In this document: positions 1 to 5,778 of the stretch, piece by piece
How the letters are laid out: every line of letters begins with the position of its first letter
How positions within the stretch are numbered: the first letter of the stretch is position 1
Assembly (NCBI GenBank): GCA_023228285.1
Contig: JALOBM010000111.1
Location: 1-5,778, forward strand
Source of the DNA: Candidatus Cloacimonadota bacterium
GTDB lineage: Bacteria > Cloacimonadota > Cloacimonadia > Cloacimonadales > Cloacimonadaceae
Reading direction: 5' to 3'
DNA: 5,778 bases
Translations under genes and position numbers: made by a program
Notes under the pieces: model-generated
The model's input: the letters and a program-made list of their open reading frames with translations, nothing else
Told to the model about the DNA's origin: nothing
The model's database searches: none

Positions 1-204
1 CTCTATTTACCGACATCAAGCAATCCGAACCTGATAGAACTGATGTGGCGATTTTTAAAGAAGAAGTTTATGTACAACAAGTACTACGAGAAATTTGCCG
101 TGTTGCGGTTAGTGATCACCCGTTTTCTGGATACGATTGATCAAAAGGAGGCTCAATTACGCACTTTGCTGGCTGAAAACTTCCATACTATGGATCCTGC
201 TTAA
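1..204 (+). CDS. IS630-family transposase, C-terminal fragment (5' end outside window)
   Basis: Frame 1 is open from the first base to TAA at 202-204 and gives 67 residues. These contain the C-terminal signature of IS630-type DDE transposases: LYLP at residues 1-4, then N-L-I-E (residues 10-13), W16, a basic KKK run (20-22) and MYNKYYEKFA. In this family the Glu of the 'LIE' motif is the third catalytic acidic residue, and the 'KKK-x-YNKYYE' stretch is typical of Bacteroidota members. The protein would bind its element's ends and catalyse cut-and-paste transposition into TA sites. The segment before the Glu reads TSSNPNLIE. The usual pattern is xYSPxLNxIE, so this copy looks altered and perhaps one residue short, which may mean it is inactive. 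The N-terminal helix-turn-helix part and the first two Asp residues lie outside the window, so intactness cannot be judged. I could not define the right terminal inverted repeat. Family assignment is fairly sure; activity is unknown. Confidence 0.85.
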   Translation, partial: LYLPTSSNPNLIELMWRFLKKKFMYNKYYEKFAVLRLVITRFLDTIDQKEAQLRTLLAENFHTMDPA

Positions 205-270
205 ACCTGCAAATTCGAATTCAATTAGTATATACTTTAAAGACAGACTCTATTTAAAATTCTAACACAG

Positions 271-329
271 GAAAGAAAAGGCAGAAAGTTCTTCTCGTTG
301 GCAAGTAATTGCTTCCTGCCTGGACTTTC
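271..329. repeat. imperfect inverted repeat / hairpin in the 205-444 intergenic region
   Basis: Bases 280-288 (GGCAGAAAG) pair with 312-320 (CTTCCTGCC) at 8 of 9 positions. Bases 271-275 (GAAAG) pair with 325-329 (CTTTC), separated from the inner stem by a 4-by-4 internal loop in which only 279-321 could pair. The whole could fold as a 59-nt imperfect stem-loop with a loop of about 23 nt. It sits between the transposase stop and the lipoprotein gene. It could be part of the IS right end, a structured leader or a terminator; no U-tract follows. The rest of 205-444 holds an AGGAGG at 344-349 with no start codon at a useful distance, short AT-rich palindromes, and no ORF or clear Bacteroidota promoter (TAnnTTTG) that I can see. 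Confidence 0.4.
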
Positions 330-444
330 TTAACAATGAAGAAAGGAGGATTACGCCAAATAAAGAATTCATCATTTCCTTATGTGAAAATCCTAAGTGA
401 GTACATTAATAGTCTGATTTTTCTAATGAATAATAACATTATTT

Positions 445-1482
445 ATGAAAACAAAATTAAAAGCAACAGCTAAGTTATTTTGTCTCCTTATTGCACTAAT
501 CATTATCAATGGTTGCACAAAGGAAAAAGATACAATAATTGGAGATTCAAATGATGGTCAAATTGCTTCTTTCAAATCAACAGAAGAATATAATGACTAT
601 CGCAAGGTTGTTTTCTCCTTATCATTTGCTGAACTAAGAGTATACGAAGAGTCCAAAGGGTATAAATCATTTGGTAGAGCATGTGATGAACTTTATTTGT
701 CTATTGATCCAAATAAATTCAAAAACACAGATGAGGTTATTAAGTTCGTTGAGGAGCATAGTAAATATTTACAGTTGATTAGCCAACCAGGCGGAGAATT
801 TATACTTGAGACTGTTAATTATGATGATCCCTATAGGTATTTCTATAATGAAGAAGGTATATATCAAATTGGTAGCAATGTAATTAAAAAACTCCAAGGG
901 TATTTAGTCTCTACTGATAGAAATAATTTAAATAATCTTAAAACAATTGATAATAATAACATTGAACAGTATCTTGATGATACTGATTTTATAGTAAGTG
1001 AGATTTCTAAAAATGAGAGAGAGGTTGTCAGGCTTAAAGATGAAGCTTATAATTGCGGTACAGAGGATGATAAGCAGGAAGACAATGGTAATGAAAGAAT
1101 TCATATGGAAATTGACATCTATATGACTGATATGTGGGACTATGTATTCGAACAGCCTATTGGAACCTTAGTGCATGCTCATTATTTAGTAAGGCCATAT
1201 CATAGGGTTCTATTTATTTGGTATTGGTGCACAAGATACATTAAAGCGGACATTAAGGTGGCAAATGATTATTTTGTTTTTCCCACATGGTTCCGAACTA
1301 CGGGTACATTTTATAATAGTGGTGAGGATAACTCAAAATTTGAAGGAGATTTAGGTAATGATTATGCATCTTGGCCAGGATATACTCCTCATTACTATCA
1401 TTTTGGCGGGTATGATTGTTGGGCAACCCAAGAAAACGTCACGGATTCTTCGAAATTAGAACGCAATACCGAGCTATTTTAA
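445..1482 (+). CDS. hypothetical AT-rich lipoprotein of unknown function
   Basis: This encodes a 345-residue protein with a lipoprotein signal peptide: basic start (MKTKLKATAK), hydrophobic core at residues 11-21, lipobox I-N-G-C with the lipidated Cys at 24. After cleavage the chain begins CTKEKD, and a short charged stretch follows, compatible with export to the outer membrane. Residues about 40-150 look like a small globular domain: a helical part with 'GYKSFG' (about 72-77), then a YRYFYNEEGIYQIG stretch. From memory this resembles uncharacterised Bacteroidota lipoproteins with a 'GFKS/GYKS' motif, but I cannot assign a family. Residues 158-173 are Asn-rich. The C-terminal third (about 245-326) is rich in Tyr, Trp and His and has two Cys (262 and 325), suggesting a beta-rich domain. 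ATG at 445 is chosen because it gives a complete signal peptide; no Shine-Dalgarno is visible, and the upstream bases are AT-rich. One 60-base stretch (901-960) has only 10 G/C, against 37 of 60 at 2941-3000 in the receptor gene, which suggests foreign origin. It appears to be a single-gene unit ended by the hairpin at 1519-1555. Confidence 0.85.
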   Translation: MKTKLKATAKLFCLLIALIIINGCTKEKDTIIGDSNDGQIASFKSTEEYNDYRKVVFSLSFAELRVYEESKGYKSFGRACDELYLSIDPNKFKNTDEVIKFVEEHSKYLQLISQPGGEFILETVNYDDPYRYFYNEEGIYQIGSNVIKKLQGYLVSTDRNNLNNLKTIDNNNIEQYLDDTDFIVSEISKNEREVVRLKDEAYNCGTEDDKQEDNGNERIHMEIDIYMTDMWDYVFEQPIGTLVHAHYLVRPYHRVLFIWYWCTRYIKADIKVANDYFVFPTWFRTTGTFYNSGEDNSKFEGDLGNDYASWPGYTPHYYHFGGYDCWATQENVTDSSKLERNTELF

Positions 1483-1518
1483 AAGAATTCTATTAATTTT
1501 AGCATTAATTGAATACTC

Positions 1519-1555
1519 TTATGGGGCAGGATGTTTTATACCACCTGCCCCATAA
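1519..1555 (+). terminator. probable transcription terminator (perfect 12-bp stem)
   Basis: Bases 1519-1530 (TTATGGGGCAGG) are the exact reverse complement of 1544-1555 (CCTGCCCCATAA), with a 13-nt loop (1531-1543). The GC-rich core and the position 37 bases after the lipoprotein stop fit a rho-independent terminator separating it from the DUF4249/receptor unit. The symmetrical A/T ends mean it could work on either strand. There is no run of T directly after the stem, only ATTAACCTATTTG, so termination strength is uncertain. Confidence 0.65.
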
Positions 1556-1585
1556 TTAACCTATTTGTAATAATATAAAGCATTG

Positions 1586-2488
1586 ATGTTGATAAATTCT
1601 AATATTCGAGTGTTTTGCTCTTTTGCTTTATTAGTCATTACTTCAATGACTTATAGCTGTCGAACTAAAATACCCATCGAATTCCCCGATTTTAAGTCTT
1701 TACCAGTGCTGAACAGTTTTCTGGTGGCCGATAGTGTGATCCGCGTGCATCTTTCGATGGCGGATGCTTTGGATACCGTTCCGCTTCCTCTGGTAGAAAA
1801 TGCCACCGTTAGCTTCTATGTGAATGATACGTTTACCGGAAACCTGTATCCAGCCGGGAATGGATATTACGAGACAGATGTGAGAGCCAGAGAAGGTAAT
1901 ATTTATCGTTTTGAGGCCGAGATTCCGGATTTCCCCACAGTCAGTGCTCAGGATAGTATTCCGGAGTCTGTCCCTTTATTATCCATTGAGCATATCTTGA
2001 AGGCAGGGGTAGATGATGAAGGCCATACTTTTCCGGCTGTAAAGATTACAATTCCTGTGAACACACAGAAAATCAAATATTTGCATGTATTGGCGAGACT
2101 CAATAAAAATGAAGGTCAATGGAAAGATTGGCAATTAAAGGATTTTCACGATCCTGTGCTGGTAGCGGAAGGATTGCCAATTGCGGTTTTCAGTACCGAA
2201 CTTATTCAGGATACCATATACACCATGCAAATCGATTATTCAACCGGAGGATGGAGATGTCTTGGTGATAGTTGCTGGATGCCTTTATATCCATTTGTTA
2301 TCGAACTAAAAAGTATTTCTTATGCTTATTATCAATATCTGAAACAGTTGTATTTGTACAATTCGGGACGCTACCCTGATTTTCAGTTTGCTCCTTATAA
2401 GGCCTTTCCTCTGTTTTCAAATGTCAATAATGGTATGGGGGTAGTAGCGGGATACTCATCTTATTTGTCGGACGTAGTAAATCCGTAG
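1586..2488 (+). CDS. DUF4249-family lipoprotein, partner of the TonB-dependent receptor
   Basis: This encodes a 300-residue lipoprotein. I take ATG at 1586 as the start; TTG at 1583 would add only one residue. The signal peptide runs to about residue 24, with Y-S-C at 23-25 placing the lipid on Cys25. The mature part has the DUF4249 pattern: LPVLNSFLVADSVIRVHLS (39-57), 'ENATVSFY' (71-78), 'AGNGYYETD' (90-98), 'EGNIYRFEAEIPDF' (103-116) and 'TVSAQDSIP' (118-126). A Cys pair lies at 225 and 230 in 'CLGDSCW', and a C-terminal 'FSNVNNGMGVVAGYSS' block is also typical. The family occurs in Bacteroidota next to TonB-dependent receptors. Its function is not established; an outer-membrane accessory that helps ligand capture or barrel function is an inference from context. 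The stop is 9 bases before the receptor ATG, so the two are almost certainly co-transcribed. The upstream sequence is A-rich (AAAG at 1577-1580). A possible -7-like TATTTG at 1562-1567 does not properly match TAnnTTTG. Confidence 0.9.
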   Translation: MLINSNIRVFCSFALLVITSMTYSCRTKIPIEFPDFKSLPVLNSFLVADSVIRVHLSMADALDTVPLPLVENATVSFYVNDTFTGNLYPAGNGYYETDVRAREGNIYRFEAEIPDFPTVSAQDSIPESVPLLSIEHILKAGVDDEGHTFPAVKITIPVNTQKIKYLHVLARLNKNEGQWKDWQLKDFHDPVLVAEGLPIAVFSTELIQDTIYTMQIDYSTGGWRCLGDSCWMPLYPFVIELKSISYAYYQYLKQLYLYNSGRYPDFQFAPYKAFPLFSNVNNGMGVVAGYSSYLSDVVNP

Positions 2489-2490
2489 GA
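2487..2490 (+). promoter_or_regulatory. weak ribosome binding site overlapping the upstream stop codon
   Basis: AGGA overlaps the TAG stop (2486-2488) of the DUF4249 gene and lies 7 bases before the receptor ATG at 2498. This arrangement suits translational coupling of the two genes. The match is short and Bacteroidota often do without Shine-Dalgarno pairing, so this is suggestive only. Confidence 0.4.
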
Positions 2491-2497
2491 CTGAACC

Positions 2498-5431
2498 ATG
2501 AAAAAAACATTTCAACTAAGGTTCTTCTGGGCTTTTTGGGTGTTTTTTACATCATCTCTTCCCTATATCAATGCGCAAACCAAGGTATCCGGTTTTGTCA
2601 GGGATCTGAAGAGTGGGGAGCGTCTGATCGGTGCCCATATTTTGAAAAATGAAGACTTATCGGGCACCGTATCAGATAACAATGGCTATTTCTCCTTAAT
2701 CGTTCATACTCCTACCCAAATTAAAATCTCATATATTGGCTATCATCCGGTTTTCGTCTCCATTGATCAACAGAAGGATACGCTGCTCGAAGTAAATCTT
2801 GATCAGGGCGAGCAGCTCGATGAAGTAGTCATACAAGGTAATCGTCGGCAGCGGAACAATGTGGTGACAATGAAGATGCAGGAAATCAGTAAGCTGCCAT
2901 CGCTGGGGGGCAAGCCGGATGTCCTGAAAAGTTTACAGCTGTTGCCAGGGGTGATGGCGCAAAACGAAGGATCGAGTCTGCTGCTGGTCAGGGGCGGAGA
3001 ACCCGGACAGAATCTTTATCTGTTCGATAATGCTCCGGTTATCTATGTAAATCATTTAGGGGGATTTATGTCTGTATTTAATCCCGATATCATTTCTTCG
3101 ATTGATCTGTATAAAGGAGGATTTCCGGCTCGTTATGGAGGGAGATTGTCTTCGGTGATGGATATTTCACAGCGTGACGGGGATCGGCATGCCTTTAAAA
3201 GTTCCTTCAGCGCCGGTGTGACTGATCTTTCCTTTTCAGTTGAAGGTCCGGCTCCGCTTAAAAATTCCTCTTTTATTTTGACCGGAAGGAAAACGCTGAC
3301 CGATGGACTGATGGCTACTTACTCATGGTTAAGTGAAAGTAATGATTTTGTAGTTGCCTATGGTTTTCATGATCTGAACGGCAAATTCTCATGGCAACCC
3401 GATGATCGCAACAGTTTTCACTTCAATCTCTATCAGGGGGATGATTATTTGAATTTCTGGGCTTTTAACAGAATTGAACATATTGATTACATCGAAAGGA
3501 CAACAGCACATATCGGTAACACATGGGGTAACTGGCTCGTTTCGGGACGATGGAACCGGGTAGTTTCTGCTCGCTTGTTCATAACAAATACCCTTTCGTA
3601 TACCAGTTATCGATTGAATTTAGGAGTTTATTATACCGTGACAGATACCATCAAACAAACACCCATTGAAAGAAGATATTTGTCAACGGTTACAGATCTT
3701 TCTTATCGTGCGAATCTTAAATATCAACTATTAAAAAGCTGGCAGGTCGAAGGCGGATGGCAAGCCTCGGCTTTCAAGCACATCCCAAACTTCTGGTATC
3801 AATCGGATATCGAATATCAAAACGAAGGAGAGAAACTCAGATCATATGAGCTGGCTGCTTATATCGAGAACAATATAAATCTGGACACCCGATTTGAGGC
3901 CAATCTGGGATTGCGCCTTGTTTCGTATTTTGCTGATGGTTATCAGAATTTATCTTTAGAGCCCAGGGTGCGTTTGAACTATAATTTTGCTCTTGATCAG
4001 AATTTGCAATTCACCTACCATCGGGTGACCCAAAACCAGCAATTGCTGTTCACTGCGGGCAACATCATGAACAATGAGGTTTGGTTGCCGGCTATTAAAG
4101 GAATAGAACCGGCGAACTCAGAACAGTTTACTTTCGGATGGAATGGTTCTTTTCATGAGGGAAAATATGTTGCCGAGGTAACGGGATATTACAAAACAAT
4201 GTCGAATCTGGCTACTTATAGCGAAGGCTATTCGAATCTGCTGGGCGACAGCGAATGGCGCAACAAGGTTGTCACAGGGGGAACAGGTACATCAAAAGGG
4301 ATCGAATTCCTGTTGAAAAAACAATATGGAAGTTTTTCGGGCTTTGTGAGTTATGCTTACAGCAGAACGACCCGGCAGTATCCGCAGATTAATAAGGGTG
4401 AAGCATATATTTTCGATTATGACCGACCCCATTCTATATCCTTGAATATTCATAAAAAGCTGAACGAAAAGTGGAGTTTTGATGCGGTATGGGTATACCA
4501 GACGGGATTGCCTTATACGCCTGTAATAGGAAGACAATTGACGCTTAATACTAAACCCGATAAAAATGGAAATTTCAGTTATTATGAAACTCTTTTATAC
4601 GGTGAGCGTAACAGTGCCCGCATGAAAGACTATCACCGGCTGGATATTGGGATTACCCTAAATACGGTCACCCGTCACAACCGGAAAGCCATCTGGATTT
4701 TCTCGGTGTATAATTTGTACAACAGACAGAATCCTGTTTACTATTATTACAACACTAGCGAGAATGGCGGTTACGATCGACCTGAATACAATACCGGATT
4801 TAAGCCGACTTATCTTTATCAGATGAGTTTTTTCCCAATTATCCCATCGGTTTCCTACAAGCTCTATTTTGAAAAAACCGAAGTCAAACAGATTAAAACC
4901 GGATCAAACTGGTTTGACCGTTTACCCAAATTAGATCTTGGGATGAAGTTGAAAATCAAAGCGACTTATGGAAGATATCCCGGTTTATATAACAGTAATC
5001 GTGGAATATTGGCAAATTATCCCAGCTATAATCTCGATGTCGATTACAAGATTGTCAAATCCTTGGCGGTTGGTTTGTCTTTGGGATACAGTGATATTAC
5101 AATTCAAACTAATCCTACAAGTAGCGATTGGACAACTTCCAATATTAAAATGCCTTACGGAGGATTGTCGGTTCACTTTCATCCTCTTGACTTTTTTATC
5201 AAAAAACCGGCGCCACGCTTCGACTTTTACTTTTTGGGAAGATACGGTTTCAATTATATAAATTCACTTGAGGGTTGGTATCCGACCAACGGCTTTCATT
5301 TTGGAATGCTCCACGGGCTGGGCATGGACTTTTATCTGACCAAGCATTTGGGCATATTTGGAGAAGGAATAATCGCTATTTCACCAACGATCACATGGGC
5401 TTGGAGGGCAGGAGTGAGTTTGAGGTTTTAA
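2498..5431 (+). CDS. TonB-dependent outer-membrane receptor with an extra C-terminal small beta-barrel
   Basis: This encodes 977 residues. A type I signal peptide (1-26, cleavage after I-N-A) leads to a carboxypeptidase-regulatory-like beta-sandwich at about 29-102 (VSGFVRDLKSGERLIGAHI, then 'SGTVSDNNGYFSL'). A TonB-box-like LDEVVIQ follows at 107-113. The plug domain spans about 120-224, with 'LPSLGGKPDVLKSLQLLPGV' (133-152), 'LLVRGGEPGQNLYLFDNAPV' (162-181) and 'DLYKGGFPARYGGRLSSVMDI' (203-223). The main barrel runs from about 225 to 791 and ends in SYKLYF (786-791), the usual aromatic terminal strand of this family. It imports a ligand across the outer membrane using TonB/ExbBD energy; the substrate cannot be read from the sequence. 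No N-terminal STN domain is present, so it is not an obvious FecA-type signal transducer. Instead of stopping after F791, the frame continues for 186 residues into what looks like a second, roughly eight-stranded barrel ending in F977. It follows the DUF4249 gene by 9 bases. Receptor identity is near certain; the extra barrel is inferred from strand pattern. Confidence 0.96.
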   Translation: MKKTFQLRFFWAFWVFFTSSLPYINAQTKVSGFVRDLKSGERLIGAHILKNEDLSGTVSDNNGYFSLIVHTPTQIKISYIGYHPVFVSIDQQKDTLLEVNLDQGEQLDEVVIQGNRRQRNNVVTMKMQEISKLPSLGGKPDVLKSLQLLPGVMAQNEGSSLLLVRGGEPGQNLYLFDNAPVIYVNHLGGFMSVFNPDIISSIDLYKGGFPARYGGRLSSVMDISQRDGDRHAFKSSFSAGVTDLSFSVEGPAPLKNSSFILTGRKTLTDGLMATYSWLSESNDFVVAYGFHDLNGKFSWQPDDRNSFHFNLYQGDDYLNFWAFNRIEHIDYIERTTAHIGNTWGNWLVSGRWNRVVSARLFITNTLSYTSYRLNLGVYYTVTDTIKQTPIERRYLSTVTDLSYRANLKYQLLKSWQVEGGWQASAFKHIPNFWYQSDIEYQNEGEKLRSYELAAYIENNINLDTRFEANLGLRLVSYFADGYQNLSLEPRVRLNYNFALDQNLQFTYHRVTQNQQLLFTAGNIMNNEVWLPAIKGIEPANSEQFTFGWNGSFHEGKYVAEVTGYYKTMSNLATYSEGYSNLLGDSEWRNKVVTGGTGTSKGIEFLLKKQYGSFSGFVSYAYSRTTRQYPQINKGEAYIFDYDRPHSISLNIHKKLNEKWSFDAVWVYQTGLPYTPVIGRQLTLNTKPDKNGNFSYYETLLYGERNSARMKDYHRLDIGITLNTVTRHNRKAIWIFSVYNLYNRQNPVYYYYNTSENGGYDRPEYNTGFKPTYLYQMSFFPIIPSVSYKLYFEKTEVKQIKTGSNWFDRLPKLDLGMKLKIKATYGRYPGLYNSNRGILANYPSYNLDVDYKIVKSLAVGLSLGYSDITIQTNPTSSDWTTSNIKMPYGGLSVHFHPLDFFIKKPAPRFDFYFLGRYGFNYINSLEGWYPTNGFHFGMLHGLGMDFYLTKHLGIFGEGIIAISPTITWAWRAGVSLRF
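4931..5428 (+). other. C-terminal OmpA/OmpW-like beta-barrel domain fused to the receptor
   Basis: This segment covers receptor residues 812-977. After the normal receptor end at F791 comes a polar linker (about 792-811, EKTEVKQIKTG then SNWFDRLPK). About eight amphipathic strands can then be picked out by eye: 812-826, 843-852, 855-870, 883-897, 907-920, 932-946, 950-963 and 965-977, ending in Arg-Phe as outer-membrane proteins usually do. 'GLGMDFYLTKHLGIFGE' (940-956) resembles the strand-turn-strand of small Bacteroidota porin-family barrels. The linker has no signal peptide, so this is not simply a downstream gene whose upstream stop was lost. Base composition matches the rest of the receptor (24 of 60 G/C at 5041-5100 against 25 of 60 at 4741-4800), which speaks against a recent join. 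It could instead form extra strands or a periplasmic beta-domain; a structure prediction would decide. Confidence 0.6.
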
Positions 5432-5778
5432 CCCGGATTATTCATAAACTTAAATTCGTTGGGTAAGATTACTTTTTTCGCCAGCAGATTGAAGGGAGCC
5501 AACCAAATTTTCTGAATTTCTATAACGGATCACCACAAAGAAGCCTGATTGTTGGCCCATTCGACCCTATTTTGCCGAGTTGTCAACAGAGATTGCCTGT
5601 TCCCGAAGGATTTTACTCAATGATCGTGCATTTGGAAGGAACTGACCCGGTCAGCAACGTTGCAGGATTGTAAGCCTTCGGCCATGAGCATATTGCCAAG
5701 AGCTACAAGACTGTGATGTAATGGAATTAAGATTGCTTTTTATAGTTGGATGGTAGCAGGTCTTTAAGTTGGCTAACC
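5432..5778. other. 347-base region with no supported gene
   Basis: I read all six frames and found no convincing coding sequence. One forward frame is open from 5467 to TAA at 5671-5673 (68 codons) but has no ATG until 5620, and after its stop the same frame reaches further stops within 20 codons. A reverse frame reads fairly smoothly over parts of 5440-5740 with in-frame stops. Several frames being half-open on both strands is compatible with decayed coding sequence, such as an old mobile-element remnant or the edge of a broken gene, but I do not recognise a family. No clear terminator follows the receptor stop: the weak CCC/GGG pairing of 5432-5434 with 5461-5463 and the T-run at 5473-5478 do not form a good stem plus U-tract. 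Confidence 0.5.

Noticed and set aside
212..236. Short palindromes AATTCGAATT (212-221) and AGTATATACT (227-236)
   Set aside because: Ten-base AT-rich palindromes are expected by chance in such sequence. The second might belong to the IS end, but without the left end this cannot be tested.
4292..4537. Reverse-strand open frame of 81 codons
   Set aside because: It lies wholly inside the receptor gene, whose translation is continuous and family-like; the reverse product has no recognisable features.
4985..5182. Reverse-strand open frame of 65 codons
   Set aside because: It is a shadow of the receptor gene with no start signal or motif.
4968..5261. Forward open frame of 97 codons inside the receptor tail
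   Set aside because: It overlaps the C-terminal barrel region in another frame. The receptor frame shows the alternating strand pattern and a proper C-terminal Phe; this one does not. A frameshift explanation is not needed.
4943..5431. Separate gene starting at the internal ATG (receptor Met816)
   Set aside because: It would encode a beta-barrel without a signal peptide and so could not reach the outer membrane; no ribosome binding site stands before it. An in-frame fusion is the simpler reading.
5275..5466. Forward open frame of 63 codons running past the receptor stop
   Set aside because: Most of it overlaps the end of the receptor in another frame, and its translation has no coherent domain or signal sequence.
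5654..5663. Palindrome GCAACGTTGC as a possible operator
   Set aside because: It is isolated and short, with no promoter or second copy nearby.
1..5778. CRISPR array, tRNA, rRNA or riboswitch
   Set aside because: I saw no regularly spaced direct repeats, no tRNA-like cloverleaf and no familiar conserved RNA motif in the non-coding stretches.

Overview
The window looks like a piece of a Bacteroidota chromosome, most likely Bacteroidales or a relative. The evidence is a TonB-dependent receptor with an N-terminal carboxypeptidase-regulatory-like domain, its DUF4249-type lipoprotein partner, an orphan lipoprotein, an IS630-type transposase end of the kind common in that phylum, and genes mostly lacking strong Shine-Dalgarno sites. 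I cannot name a genus from the sequence alone.

Layout, left to right, with all recognisable genes on the + strand. (1) Positions 1-204 hold the last 67 codons of an IS630-family transposase cut by the window edge. (2) Positions 205-444 are non-coding and contain an imperfect hairpin (271-329) and a purine-rich AGGAGG that serves no gene. (3) Positions 445-1482 encode a very AT-rich lipoprotein of unknown function. It is closed off by a perfect 12-bp inverted repeat (1519-1555), a likely terminator. (4) Positions 1586-2488 (DUF4249 lipoprotein) and 2498-5431 (TonB-dependent receptor) form a tight two-gene unit with a 9-base gap. (5) Positions 5432-5778 contain no gene I can support, and may be decayed sequence.

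The DUF4249/receptor pair is the functional core. The receptor would import an unidentified ligand across the outer membrane using TonB energy. The lipoprotein is probably an accessory at the same membrane, although its function has not been established. No sigma/anti-sigma gene and no STN signalling domain is present, so there is no sign of the usual ligand-sensing transcription loop.

The most notable observation is the receptor's C-terminus. The usual barrel end, an aromatic-terminated strand at residues 786-791, is not followed by a stop. The frame continues through a short linker into about 166 further residues that read as a second, small, roughly eight-stranded outer-membrane beta-barrel, itself ending in Phe. 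This looks like a fusion of a 22-strand TonB receptor with an OmpA/OmpW-like barrel.
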